Shown in pieces: positions 6,879 to 13,507 of a stretch of 21,915 nucleotides of DNA. A model generated the notes under the pieces. That model was not told where the DNA came from, did not search any database, and was given only the letters and a program-made list of their open reading frames with translations. The position numbers and the translations under genes were made by a program. Every line of letters begins with the position of its first letter. The first letter of the stretch is position 1. Source of the DNA: Ruminococcus sp. UBA4275 (lineage in GTDB: Bacteria; Bacillota; Clostridia; Oscillospirales; Ruminococcaceae); the NCBI GenBank assembly GCA_002395085.1, contig DGVV01000072.1:1-21915 (forward strand), in the 5' to 3' direction.

Positions 6879-7163
6879 TTACTTCTTACCGTTGTTCGAC
6901 GTCTTGGAACCGGCATGGCCCTTGAAGGTTCTGGTCGGAGCGAACTCGCCGAGCTTGTGACCGATCATTTCCTCGGTAACAAAGACCGGAATGTGCTTGC
7001 GTCCGTCGTGAACCGCGAAGGTGTGGCCGACAAATTCCGGGAAGATCGTAGAGGAGCGGCTCCAAGTCTTGAGAACCTTCTTCTCGCCGGTCTCGTTCAT
7101 AGCGACAACGCGCTTATAGAGGGCTTCCTGAACGTACGGGCCCTTCTTAATGCTTCTGCTCAT
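6879..7163 (-). CDS. rpsS: 30S ribosomal protein S19
   Basis: S19 forms a complex with S13 in the head of the small subunit and touches the tRNA. The 94-residue product shows MSRSIKKGPYVQEALYKRV, the central KTWSRSSTIFPEFVGHTFAVHDGRKHIPVFVTEEMIGHKLGEFAPTRTF, and a basic end. These motifs are in family order and the length is normal. It lies 16 nt after rplB. Confidence 0.98.
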   Translation of the reverse strand: MSRSIKKGPYVQEALYKRVVAMNETGEKKVLKTWSRSSTIFPEFVGHTFAVHDGRKHIPVFVTEEMIGHKLGEFAPTRTFKGHAGSKTSNNGKK

Positions 7164-7179
7164 GAGTCAGCCTCCTCTC

Positions 7180-8013
7180 TTATTTACCGTTGCGGCGCTT
7201 CACGATGAGCTTATCGGAAGGCTTGTGATGCTTACGGGTCTTGTAGCCGAGTGCCGGCTTACCCCACGGGGTAACAGGACCGGGACGGCCGATCGGGGAC
7301 TTGCCCTCACCACCGCCGTGCGGGTGGTCGTTCGGGTTCATGACAGAACCTCTGACGGTCGGGCGGACACCCATGTGACGGGTACGGCCAGCCTTACCGA
7401 TGTGGACGTTCTCGTGGTCAATGTTGGAAACCTGGCCGATAGTTGCCTTGCCGATGACCGGAACTTTTCTCATCTCGCCGCTGGGGAGACGAACGAGTGC
7501 GTAAGCACCTTCCTTGGACATGAGCTGTGCCTGGTTGCCGGCGGAACGGACAAGCTGACCGCCCTTGCCGGGGTAAAGCTCGATGTTGTGGATGAAAGTA
7601 CCGACCGGGATAGCGGAAAGCGGGAGCGCATTGCCCGGCTTAATATCCGCATCTGCACCGGAGCGGACGGTATCGCCGACTGCGAGGCCGTGCGGTGCGA
7701 TGATGTAGCGCTTTTCGCCGTCCTCATACTGGAGGAGCGCGATGAATGCGCTGCGGTTCGGATCGTACTCCAGTGCGATAACGGAAGCATTGATGCCATC
7801 CTTGTTGCGCTTGAAGTCAATGATTCTGTACTTCGGACGCGTACCGCCGCCGTGGTGACGAACGGTGATTCTGCCGTAGTTATTACGACCGGACTTCTTC
7901 TTCAGTGTGACGCAGAGAGACTTCTCCGGATCCTTCTTGGTGAGGACAGAGTAGTCAGTCACAGTCATACCGCGGCGGCCCGGGGTCGTCGGCTTGTATG
8001 CCTTGATTGCCAT
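7180..8013 (-). CDS. rplB: 50S ribosomal protein L2
   Basis: L2 is required for subunit association, tRNA binding and peptidyl transfer. The 277-residue product has the N-terminal OB-like part (MAIKAYKPTTPGRRGMTV; GRNNYGRITVRHHGGGTRPKYRIIDF), the SH3-like domain, and the C-terminal signature region RGSVMNPNDHPHGGGEGKSPIGRP. That region includes the conserved histidine (HPHGGGEG) near the peptidyl-transferase centre. The ends and length are standard. It follows rplW after an 80-nt gap holding two hairpins. Confidence 0.98.
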   Translation of the reverse strand: MAIKAYKPTTPGRRGMTVTDYSVLTKKDPEKSLCVTLKKKSGRNNYGRITVRHHGGGTRPKYRIIDFKRNKDGINASVIALEYDPNRSAFIALLQYEDGEKRYIIAPHGLAVGDTVRSGADADIKPGNALPLSAIPVGTFIHNIELYPGKGGQLVRSAGNQAQLMSKEGAYALVRLPSGEMRKVPVIGKATIGQVSNIDHENVHIGKAGRTRHMGVRPTVRGSVMNPNDHPHGGGEGKSPIGRPGPVTPWGKPALGYKTRKHHKPSDKLIVKRRNGK

Positions 8014-8052
8014 TTGTTATTTCACTCCTTAAAGGTCTAATGCTTTATTATC

Positions 8053-8093
8053 GGGAGCATGACTCCCATACTTGTTCGGTCTCAGTTATGAGA
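8053..8093 (-). promoter_or_regulatory. Two small hairpins in the rplW-rplB gap
   Basis: Right after the rplW stop, TCTCA-TAAC-TGAGA folds on itself (8080-8093). GGGAG-TCATG-CTCCC follows (8053-8067), ending about 25 nt before the rplB binding site. Neither is followed by a T-run. The gap is long compared with most in this cluster. The function is unknown; processing or translational control are possible. Confidence 0.4.
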
Positions 8094-8414
8094 TCAGAAC
8101 ATACCGTCGAAGAACTCGATCGTGCCGTTGCGCTTCTTGCCGTTCACATCGGAAGGTTCCGGATTGACGGTGACAACAGCCTTTTTCCATGCAGCGGTCT
8201 TACCCATGTATCTGCCGACACGCTTTGCGCGTGCGCGGACGGAAACGGTGTTGACCTTGAGAACTTCAACGTTAAAGAGCTTTTCAACTGCATCGGCGAT
8301 CTCAATCTTGTTCGCGTCCTTCGCGACCTTGAAGGTGTACTTGCCGAGCGGGAGAATATCGGTGGTCTGCTCGGTGATGACCGGCTTCAGAATAATATCC
8401 TGCGGTGCTTTCAT
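8094..8414 (-). CDS. rplW: 50S ribosomal protein L23
   Basis: L23 sits at the exit of the peptide tunnel and is the main docking site for trigger factor and SRP. The 106-residue product starts MKAPQDIILKPVITEQTTDIL. It has YTFKVAKDANKIEIADAVEKLFNVEVLKVNTVSVRAR (the family pattern of a beta strand, then V-E-x-x-F-x-V) and the extended loop KRVGRYMGKTAAWKKAVVTV. Its ATG overlaps the rplD stop by 4 nt, implying coupled translation. Confidence 0.98.
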   Translation of the reverse strand: MKAPQDIILKPVITEQTTDILPLGKYTFKVAKDANKIEIADAVEKLFNVEVLKVNTVSVRARAKRVGRYMGKTAAWKKAVVTVNPEPSDVNGKKRNGTIEFFDGMF

Positions 8415-9037
8415 TTCGCATACACCTCCTCGATAGCGGTAGCAGCGCCCTTGCTGACGATAAATGCATCATAGTTCAGAATGTCGTAAACATTCAGCGT
8501 ATTGACAGCAGCGGTCTTGACGCCGGGGATGTTTGCCGCACTCTTGTAGACCTGCTTATCAGCCTCCTGCGTAACGATGAGAGCCTTGCCGGAGATGTTC
8601 AGCGCCTTGAGCATATTAACGATAGTCTTGGTCTTGAAGCCCTCAACAGCGAGGTTGTCGATCACGAGAATGTTCTGATCGAGGACCTTCTGGGACAGTG
8701 CAGAGCGCATTGCAAGACGGCGAACCTTCTTGTTGAGCGTGTAGCGATAGCTTCTCGGCTTCGGGCCCAGTGCCACACCGCCGTGATACCACTGCGGAGC
8801 GCGGATCGAACCCTGACGGGCATGACCGGTGCCCTTCTGGCGATACGGCTTTCTGCCGCCGCCCGTGACCTCAGTTCTGGTCAGCGTGGACTGTGTGCCC
8901 TGGCGCTGATTTGCGAGGTAATTGATCACAACTGCGTGCATAACACCCTCATTCGGGGTGATGCCGAACACAGCGTCATTGAGCTCGGTTTCGGAAACCT
9001 TCTTGCCGTTCATATCAAAAACCGGAACATTTGCCAT
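8411..9037 (-). CDS. rplD: 50S ribosomal protein L4
   Basis: L4 binds domain I of 23S rRNA, and its long loop forms part of the exit tunnel; in E. coli it also represses the S10 operon. The 208-residue product contains the tunnel-loop signature TRTEVTGGGRKPYRQKGTGHARQGSIRAPQWYHGGVALGPKPRSY and the C-terminal Rossmann-like part ALIVTQEADKQVYKSAANIPGVKTAAVNTLNVYDIL. It is a normal length, 18 nt after rplC. Whether it controls the long rpsJ leader here is unknown. Confidence 0.98.
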   Translation of the reverse strand: MANVPVFDMNGKKVSETELNDAVFGITPNEGVMHAVVINYLANQRQGTQSTLTRTEVTGGGRKPYRQKGTGHARQGSIRAPQWYHGGVALGPKPRSYRYTLNKKVRRLAMRSALSQKVLDQNILVIDNLAVEGFKTKTIVNMLKALNISGKALIVTQEADKQVYKSAANIPGVKTAAVNTLNVYDILNYDAFIVSKGAATAIEEVYAK

Positions 9038-9055
9038 TTTCTGTTTCCTCCTTCC

Positions 9056-9691
9056 TTAACCCTTTTTCACGCTGTTAGAAATGGTGACGAGGCTGCCCTT
9101 CGGACCCGGAATTGCACCGCGGATCGCGATGAGGTGGTTCTCAGCATCCACAGAAGCGATGCGGAGATTCTGGACGGTGACCGTCTCAGCGCCCATGTGA
9201 CCTGCAAGGCCTTTGCCCTTGTAGATACGGGACGGAGAGGAGCAGGCGCCCATAGAACCCGCCTGACGGTGAACCGGACCGGTACCGTGGGTTTCCTTCA
9301 GTCTGTGCTGGCCATAGCGCTTGATCGGACCTGCATAGCCCTTACCTTTGCTCGTGCCCTGGACATCCACGATGTCGCCGGCAGCAAAGATGTCAGGCTG
9401 AATTGCATCGCCGACATTGTAAGCGGAGCAGTCTTCGAGGCGGAACTCGCGCAGCACACGAAGTGCGCCGGTGTTCGCCTTTGCGAAGTGACCCTGCATC
9501 GGCTTGTTGACCTTGTCAGCCTTGACAGCGCCGTAACCGACCTGAATTGCCTCGTAACCGTCATTTTCAACGGTTTTCTTCTGGACGACGAAGCAGGGAC
9601 CTGCCTCGACGACCGTCACCGGCACAACTTTGCCGGCTTCATCGAAGATCTGCGTCATGCCGATCTTCTTGCCAAGAATGGCTTTCTTCAT
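9056..9691 (-). CDS. rplC: 50S ribosomal protein L3
   Basis: L3 is one of the earliest large-subunit assembly proteins, and its central extension reaches the peptidyl-transferase centre. The 211-residue product begins MKKAILGKKIGMTQIFDEAGKVVPVTVVEAGPC and carries the signature FAAGDIVDVQGTSKGKGYAGPIKRYG. It also has GPVHRQAGSMGACSSPSRIYKGKGLAGHMG, including the Gln in HRQAGS that is methylated in many bacteria. The ATG has AAAGGAGG eight bases upstream, and two stem-loops precede that site. Confidence 0.98.
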   Translation of the reverse strand: MKKAILGKKIGMTQIFDEAGKVVPVTVVEAGPCFVVQKKTVENDGYEAIQVGYGAVKADKVNKPMQGHFAKANTGALRVLREFRLEDCSAYNVGDAIQPDIFAAGDIVDVQGTSKGKGYAGPIKRYGQHRLKETHGTGPVHRQAGSMGACSSPSRIYKGKGLAGHMGAETVTVQNLRIASVDAENHLIAIRGAIPGPKGSLVTISNSVKKG

Positions 9692-9716
9692 GTGAGTTTC
9701 CTCCTTTGGTTATTGG

Positions 9717-9735
9717 TTGGCGCAGAGTGCGTCAA
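9717..9735 (-). promoter_or_regulatory. Stem-loop just before the rplC ribosome binding site
   Basis: On the coding strand, TTGACGCA and TGCGCCAA pair across a CTC loop (8 positions, one A-C mismatch). The structure ends about 10 nt before the AGGAGG of rplC, so it could influence rplC translation. No T-run follows. Confidence 0.4.
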
Positions 9736-9742
9736 CATGACC

Positions 9743-9770
9743 GGCGGCTCGCTTGAAAGGAAGTGCCGCC
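9743..9770 (-). promoter_or_regulatory. GC-rich stem-loop in the rpsJ-rplC gap
   Basis: GGCGGC (9765-9770) pairs with GCCGCC (9743-9748), and an inner CTT/AAG pairing closes a six-base loop. With the neighbouring hairpin at 9717-9735 it makes the 104-nt gap between rpsJ and rplC largely structured. There is no T-run, so termination is unlikely. The role is unknown. Confidence 0.45.
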
Positions 9771-9795
9771 TTACGAATCCCTTGCTGAAGTAAGA

Positions 9796-10113
9796 TTACT
9801 TCATCTCCATGTTGATTTCAACACCGGCGGGGATTTCGATTCTGGTGAGAGCGTCCATCGTCGCCTTGGTGGGACGAAGAACGTCAATCAGACGCTTGTG
9901 CGTACGCTGCTCGAACTGCTCGCGGCTGTCCTTGTACTTGTGAACAGCACGGAGAATCGTAACGATCTCCTTGTCAGTCGGAAGCGGGATCGGACCCGAA
10001 ACCTTCTGCGCACCGCCGCGTTTTGCGGTCTCGACGATCTTTGCCGCCGCCGCATCGACAGTTGCGTGCTCATAGCCCTTGATTCTGATTCTCAGTCTTT
10101 CGCTGCCTGCCAC
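9796..10113 (-). CDS. rpsJ: 30S ribosomal protein S10
   Basis: S10 is a small-subunit head protein that also works in transcription as the partner of NusB in antitermination and of NusG in coupling. The 105-residue product begins MAGSERLRIRIKGYEHATVD. It contains KIVETAKRGGAQKVSGPIPLPTDKEIVTILRAVHKYKDSREQFEQRTHKRLIDVLRPT, with the family signature around AVHKYKDSREQF. The start is GTG at 10113: AAGGAGGA is seven bases upstream and the N-terminus then matches relatives. An ATG at 10170 is in frame but adds an unrelated segment containing the binding site. It is first in the S10-spc cluster. Confidence 0.97.
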   Translation of the reverse strand: MAGSERLRIRIKGYEHATVDAAAAKIVETAKRGGAQKVSGPIPLPTDKEIVTILRAVHKYKDSREQFEQRTHKRLIDVLRPTKATMDALTRIEIPAGVEINMEMK

Positions 10114-10532
10114 TTGATTATCCTCCTTGCGATAGTTTTGTTGCCTCAGGGAGTTTGAAGTGAGCAGCACTCATGTGTTCATCCGTCGTGTTTGCGCGAT
10201 TCCGCTCTTACAACGTTCTCGCGTGTTCCCTATGCGTGAGTCCATAAAAAACCCCGATTGCAAGTATCTTGCATCGGGCATTCGGGATGAGTTTCTGCAC
10301 GGCATAGCCGTATTTGTACGCAAAAAGCGGACGACCTTCCTGAAACGGTTTTCCTGACTGTCTGTCCGTAAGATGACAGAGCAGACTCCTTCAACCGTAA
10401 TCCGGCGGTTTCGCTGCCTTTCGCACACACAGTGCTCATATCTCAATTCGCCCGTCCAGCGGGACATGCTCCGCACGAATTCCCGGCGCACAGCCGCAAC
10501 CTCGTGTTTCTTCGCATATCTTGTGCATCAGC
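10114..10532 (-). promoter_or_regulatory. Long structured 5' leader of the S10-spc operon
   Basis: About 420 nt lie between the inferred transcription start (about 10532) and rpsJ. It contains an ACGGC-TAT-GCCGT hairpin (10299-10311) and, directly after it, an intrinsic terminator (10246-10278). I find no convincing gene in it. A 106-codon open frame at 10171-10491 has no ribosome binding site and an odd Arg-rich composition. No good promoter lies between the terminator and rpsJ, so operon expression probably requires read-through. The regulator, if any, cannot be named from sequence. Confidence 0.5.
10246..10278 (-). terminator. Intrinsic terminator inside the rpsJ leader (candidate attenuator)
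   Basis: On the minus strand CCCGATGCAAG pairs with CTTGCAATCGGG (one bulged A) around an ATA loop and is followed directly by TTTTTT. This is a textbook rho-independent terminator. It sits 132 nt before the rpsJ start and about 250 nt after the leader's promoter, so it would stop transcripts before the operon unless disrupted. Confidence 0.8.
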
Positions 10533-10538
10533 CTAATC

Positions 10539-10567
10539 ATTATAACACAATACCGCGGAAATTGCAA
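10539..10567 (-). promoter_or_regulatory. Sigma-A promoter of the S10-spc operon
   Basis: On the minus strand TTGCAA (10562-10567), a 17-bp spacer and a perfect TATAAT (10539-10544) predict a start near 10532. It is the only clear promoter between pnp and rpsJ. Its -35 and most of the spacer fall within one arm of the hairpin that follows pnp. Confidence 0.7.
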
Positions 10568-10593
10568 GTATTTTTCGCAATTCCCGCGGTATT
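10549..10593 (-). terminator. Hairpin downstream of pnp
   Basis: A 17-bp inverted repeat (10549-10565 with 10577-10593, one G-T pair, 11-base loop) begins 66 nt after the pnp stop. On the pnp strand it is followed by GTGTTATAAT, not a strong T-run, so termination may be partial or it may act as an end-protecting structure. The plus-strand side is followed by TTTT only. Confidence 0.55.
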
Positions 10594-10658
10594 TTACATT
10601 AGAACTTTGCCAAATATTTCATCTGGATTTTGTGCATCTTCACAATAACCGTTTCAGA

Positions 10659-12800
10659 TTAGTTTTCGCTGTCCTGAGAAGCAAGCTGACGGCGTGCCTC
10701 CAGCTCTGCGAGTGCATCCTTTCTGGAGAGGGAAATCTTGCCCTTCACATCGTCAATCTCCATGACCTTGACCACGATTTCATCGCCCAGTGCAACGACA
10801 TCCTCGGTCTTCTCCACGCGCTGCTTGTCCAGCTTGGAGATGTGAACCAGCCCCTCCTTGCCCGGCACAATCTCAACGAATGCGCCGAAGCTCTGGATAC
10901 CGGTGACCTTGCCCTTGTAGATTGCGCCGATTTCCGGACCGTTTGCAATCGTATCCACGATCTGGATCGCCTTTCTTGCGTTTGCGAGATCCACACCGGA
11001 GACGAACACGCTGCCGTCCTCGTTGATGTCGATCTTGACATCGCACTCAGCAGAGATCTTCTGGATGACCTTGCCGCCCGTACCGATGACCTCACGGATC
11101 TTCTCAACCGGAACACGGGTCTGGAGCATCTTCGGAGCATAGGTGCTGACCGTCTCACGCGGTGCTTTGATTGCCTTCAGCATGACCTCGTCGAGGATAT
11201 AGAGACGTGCCTTGCGGGTCTTCTCGAATGCCTCTTTGATGATTGCCGGCGTCAGACCGTCAACCTTAATATCAACCTGAATCGCGGTGATACCCTTGTG
11301 TGTACCGCCAACCTTGAAGTCCATATCGCCGAAGAAGTCCTCAAGGCCCTGAATATCGACCATCGTCATGAACTCATCAGAATCCGGCTTGGTAATCAGA
11401 CCGCAGGAGATACCTGCAACAGGCGCTTTGATCGGGACACCTGCATCCATCAGTGCGAGGGTCGAACCGCAGATCGAACCCTGCGAGGTAGAACCGTTGG
11501 ATGAAAGCACCTCAGAAACGAGACGGAGTGCATAGGGAAACTCATCCACAGAAGGCAGCACCGGAACGAGTGCCTTCTCAGCGAGTGCGCCGTGACCGAT
11601 CTCGCGGCGTCCCGGTCCTCTGCTCGGCTTGGTCTCACCGACAGAGTAGGACGGGAAGTTGTACTGGTGCATATAGCGCTTGGTCTCCTCATTCTCATCA
11701 AGACCGTCAATGCGCTGGGAATCAGAAACAGGGCCAAGCGTTGCAATGGTGAGAACCTGTGTCTGACCTCTGGTGAACAGACCCGAACCGTGAACACGCG
11801 GCAACACACCGACTTCCGCAGCCAGCGGACGGATCTCATCAATCTTTCTGCCGTCCACGCGCTTGCCCTGATAGAGCCAGTCGCGGACGATGGTTTTCTG
11901 AAGCTTGTAGATGCACTCGTCGATCATGCCGATGCGGGTTTCATTCTCAGCATCGAACTTCTCGTGAATTGCATCCTTGATCGGAAGCAGACGTGCCTCG
12001 CGGACGTTCTTGTCGTTGGTATCGAGTGCAAACTCGACATCCTTGCGTGCGAACTCTGCAATTGCATCGAACAGCTCGTGATCGACTTCCTGAGACTCGA
12101 AAGCAAACTTCGGCTTGCCGATCTCCTTCTGAATATCAGAGATGAACGCAACGAGCTTCTTGATCTCCTCATGCGCCTTGAGAATGCACTCCAGCATGAG
12201 ATCTTCCGGAACTTCGTTTGCGCCCGCCTCGATCATGACGATCTTCTCAGCGGTTGCTGCAACGGTCAGCTTCAGATCAGAAACTGCTCTCTGTGCCTTC
12301 GTCGGCATGAGAATGATCTCGCCGTCCACCAGACCGACTTCCACGCCGCCGATCGGGCCGTTCCACGGAATATCAGAGATTGCGATTGCAACAGAAGTAC
12401 CGATCATGCCGCAGATTTCCGGCATACAATCCTGATCGACAGCCAGAACCGTCATCACGACTGCAACGTCATTGCGCATATCCTTCGGGAACAGCGGACG
12501 GATCGGGCGGTCCACGCAGCGGGAGGTCAGGATTGCGTGTTCAGAGGGCTTGCCCTCGCGCTTCATAAAGCTGCCGGGGATTCTGCCGACGGAATACAGG
12601 CGCTCCTCATAGTCCACGGAAAGCGGGAAGAAATCAACGCCCTCACGCGGCTTCTCACTTGCAGTCACGTTTGCCATCACAACCGTCTCGCCGTAGCGAA
12701 CCCAGCAGGAACCGTTTGCCAGCTCACAGGTCTTACCGGTCTCAATGGTCAGTTCACGGCCGCAGAAGGTCGTGGTAAAGATCTTGTGCTTTTCAAACAT
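10659..12800 (-). CDS. pnp: Polyribonucleotide nucleotidyltransferase (PNPase)
   Basis: PNPase is a trimeric, phosphate-dependent 3'-5' exoribonuclease of the RNA degradation machinery. The 713-residue product has normal length. It has a first RNase PH domain (MFEKHKIFTTTFCGRELTIETGKTCELANGSC; GRIPGSFMKREGKPSEHAILTSRCVDRPIRPLFPK), an all-alpha linker, and the catalytic second RNase PH domain (GSGLFTRGQTQVLTIATLG; SEVLSSNGSTSQGSICGSTLALMDAGVPI; DIQGLEDFFGDMDFKVGGT). After these come KH (VIGTGGKVIQKI) and S1 (GKVTGIQSFGAFVEIVPGKEGLVHIS) domains. An upstream in-frame ATG at 13034 would overlap rpsO; the chosen ATG has AAGGAGG nine bases before it. It follows rpsO as in many bacteria. Confidence 0.98.
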   Translation of the reverse strand: MFEKHKIFTTTFCGRELTIETGKTCELANGSCWVRYGETVVMANVTASEKPREGVDFFPLSVDYEERLYSVGRIPGSFMKREGKPSEHAILTSRCVDRPIRPLFPKDMRNDVAVVMTVLAVDQDCMPEICGMIGTSVAIAISDIPWNGPIGGVEVGLVDGEIILMPTKAQRAVSDLKLTVAATAEKIVMIEAGANEVPEDLMLECILKAHEEIKKLVAFISDIQKEIGKPKFAFESQEVDHELFDAIAEFARKDVEFALDTNDKNVREARLLPIKDAIHEKFDAENETRIGMIDECIYKLQKTIVRDWLYQGKRVDGRKIDEIRPLAAEVGVLPRVHGSGLFTRGQTQVLTIATLGPVSDSQRIDGLDENEETKRYMHQYNFPSYSVGETKPSRGPGRREIGHGALAEKALVPVLPSVDEFPYALRLVSEVLSSNGSTSQGSICGSTLALMDAGVPIKAPVAGISCGLITKPDSDEFMTMVDIQGLEDFFGDMDFKVGGTHKGITAIQVDIKVDGLTPAIIKEAFEKTRKARLYILDEVMLKAIKAPRETVSTYAPKMLQTRVPVEKIREVIGTGGKVIQKISAECDVKIDINEDGSVFVSGVDLANARKAIQIVDTIANGPEIGAIYKGKVTGIQSFGAFVEIVPGKEGLVHISKLDKQRVEKTEDVVALGDEIVVKVMEIDDVKGKISLSRKDALAELEARRQLASQDSEN

Positions 12801-12954
12801 TTGGATAATCCTCCTTTTGGTTGTTCTGCGCATTTGCGTTCTCATCTCTATAGGCTTTAGCATAAAATTCCGCACTGCATATCTGATTGCAGCACACAAT
12901 TTCATGCTAACATCCCACAGTTGACGGACGCGGCAATGCGCAGAGCGTTCTGAG

Positions 12955-12990
12955 AAATACAAAAGAGGAAGGGAGCTTGCCCCCTCCCTC
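12955..12990 (-). terminator. Terminator between rpsO and pnp
   Basis: Nineteen nt after the rpsO stop, GAGGGAGGGGGC pairs with GCTCCCTTCCTC (12 positions, two G-U, tight loop) and is followed by TTTTGTATTT on the minus strand. It fits a rho-independent terminator, probably partial. I find no consensus promoter between it and pnp (12801-12954), so pnp may depend on read-through. In E. coli the rpsO-pnp junction also carries a terminator. Confidence 0.75.
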
Positions 12991-13008
12991 CGTTTGCTTT
13001 TCGCGCAA

Positions 13009-13275
13009 TTACTTACGCAGACCGAGACGCTCAATCGTCGCTCTGTAGCGCTCGATGTCCTTCTTCTTCAGGTAGCCGAGCAGATTGCGGCGGCGGCCGA
13101 CCATCTTCAGCAGACCACGGTAGGAGTGGTGGTCGTGCTTATGCTCCTTCAGGTGCGCATTCAGGTCATTGATGCGGCGGGTGAGAATAGCGATCTGAAC
13201 CTCAGGGGAACCGGTATCGCCCTCGTGGGTCGCATTTGCGAGAATGACCTCAGTCTTTTCCTCTTTGCGAAGCAT
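13009..13275 (-). CDS. rpsO: 30S ribosomal protein S15
   Basis: S15 binds the three-way junction of helices 20-22 in 16S rRNA and nucleates the small-subunit platform; in several bacteria it represses its own mRNA. The 88-residue product has family length, with the signature HEGDTGSPEVQIAILTRRINDLNAHLKEHKHDHHSYRGLLKMVGRRRNLLGYLKKKDIERY. The start is the ATG giving MLRKEEK, preceded by GAGGTG at good spacing. A GTG three codons upstream lacks its own binding site. It is followed by a terminator and then pnp. Confidence 0.98.
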   Translation of the reverse strand: MLRKEEKTEVILANATHEGDTGSPEVQIAILTRRINDLNAHLKEHKHDHHSYRGLLKMVGRRRNLLGYLKKKDIERYRATIERLGLRK

Positions 13276-13305
13276 GGATTTCACCTCTTTCTTTCATATT
13301 ATTCC

Positions 13306-13378
13306 GGTAAACGCAGGTACGGGAAGGTGAATCAGGCTCCTGCATCGGCAGGCATACTCCCGAATCCGCGTAAACGGT
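13306..13378 (-). promoter_or_regulatory. Structured 5' leader of rpsO (candidate S15 autoregulatory RNA)
   Basis: The ~100-nt leader can fold into one long rod. ACGCGG pairs with CCTGCGT (bulged T), CGGGAG pairs with CTTCCCG, and CCTGC-CGAT-GCAGG closes the top (13345-13358 area). S15 mRNA leaders that mimic the rRNA target are known in several phyla. I cannot show that this one contains the S15-binding G-U/G-C motif. Confidence 0.4.
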
Positions 13379-13384
13379 CTACTT

Positions 13385-13413
13385 ATTATACCATATTTCC
13401 GGCTGTTTGTCTA
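13385..13413 (-). promoter_or_regulatory. Sigma-A promoter of rpsO
   Basis: On the minus strand TAGACA (13408-13413), 17 bp, and TATAAT (13385-13390) give a near-consensus promoter with a start near 13378. It points at rpsO and then pnp. A four-copy repeat array abuts the -35 on its upstream side. Confidence 0.8.
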
Positions 13414-13450
13414 TGAATATCCCGTGAACATTTTGTGAACGATTTATGAA
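13412..13450 (-). repeat. Four hexamers at exact 11-bp steps upstream of rpsO
   Basis: Reading the minus strand toward rpsO, the hexamers TTCATA (13445-13450), TTCACA (13434-13439), TTCACG (13423-13428) and TTCATA (13412-13417) recur every 11 bp, one helical turn, with 5-bp spacers. The last overlaps the -35. Direct repeats of this spacing are typical of PhoB/OmpR-family response regulators; the B. subtilis PhoP box is TT(A/C/T)A(C/T)A with about 5-bp spacing. The next 11-bp positions on either side do not match, so the array has exactly four units. Confidence 0.75.
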
Positions 13451-13507
13451 CACGAAAAACAATCCGCCGAACTTCTGGTACTTCTCTATTTTACCGCATT
13501 TCGCAGC

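Noticed and set aside
10171..10491. A 106-codon frame in the rpsJ leader
   Set aside because: It spans the terminator hairpin, has no binding site, and gives an Arg-rich product typical of random GC-rich sequence.
12801..12954. Possible pnp promoter with a TATGCT or TATGCA -10
   Set aside because: No acceptable -35 at 16-18 bp for either candidate, so no call was made.
13433..13452. A Rex-like half-site TTGTGAA in the divergent region
   Set aside because: It lacks the inverted TTCACAA partner at Rex spacing and is better explained as one unit of the 11-bp direct-repeat array.
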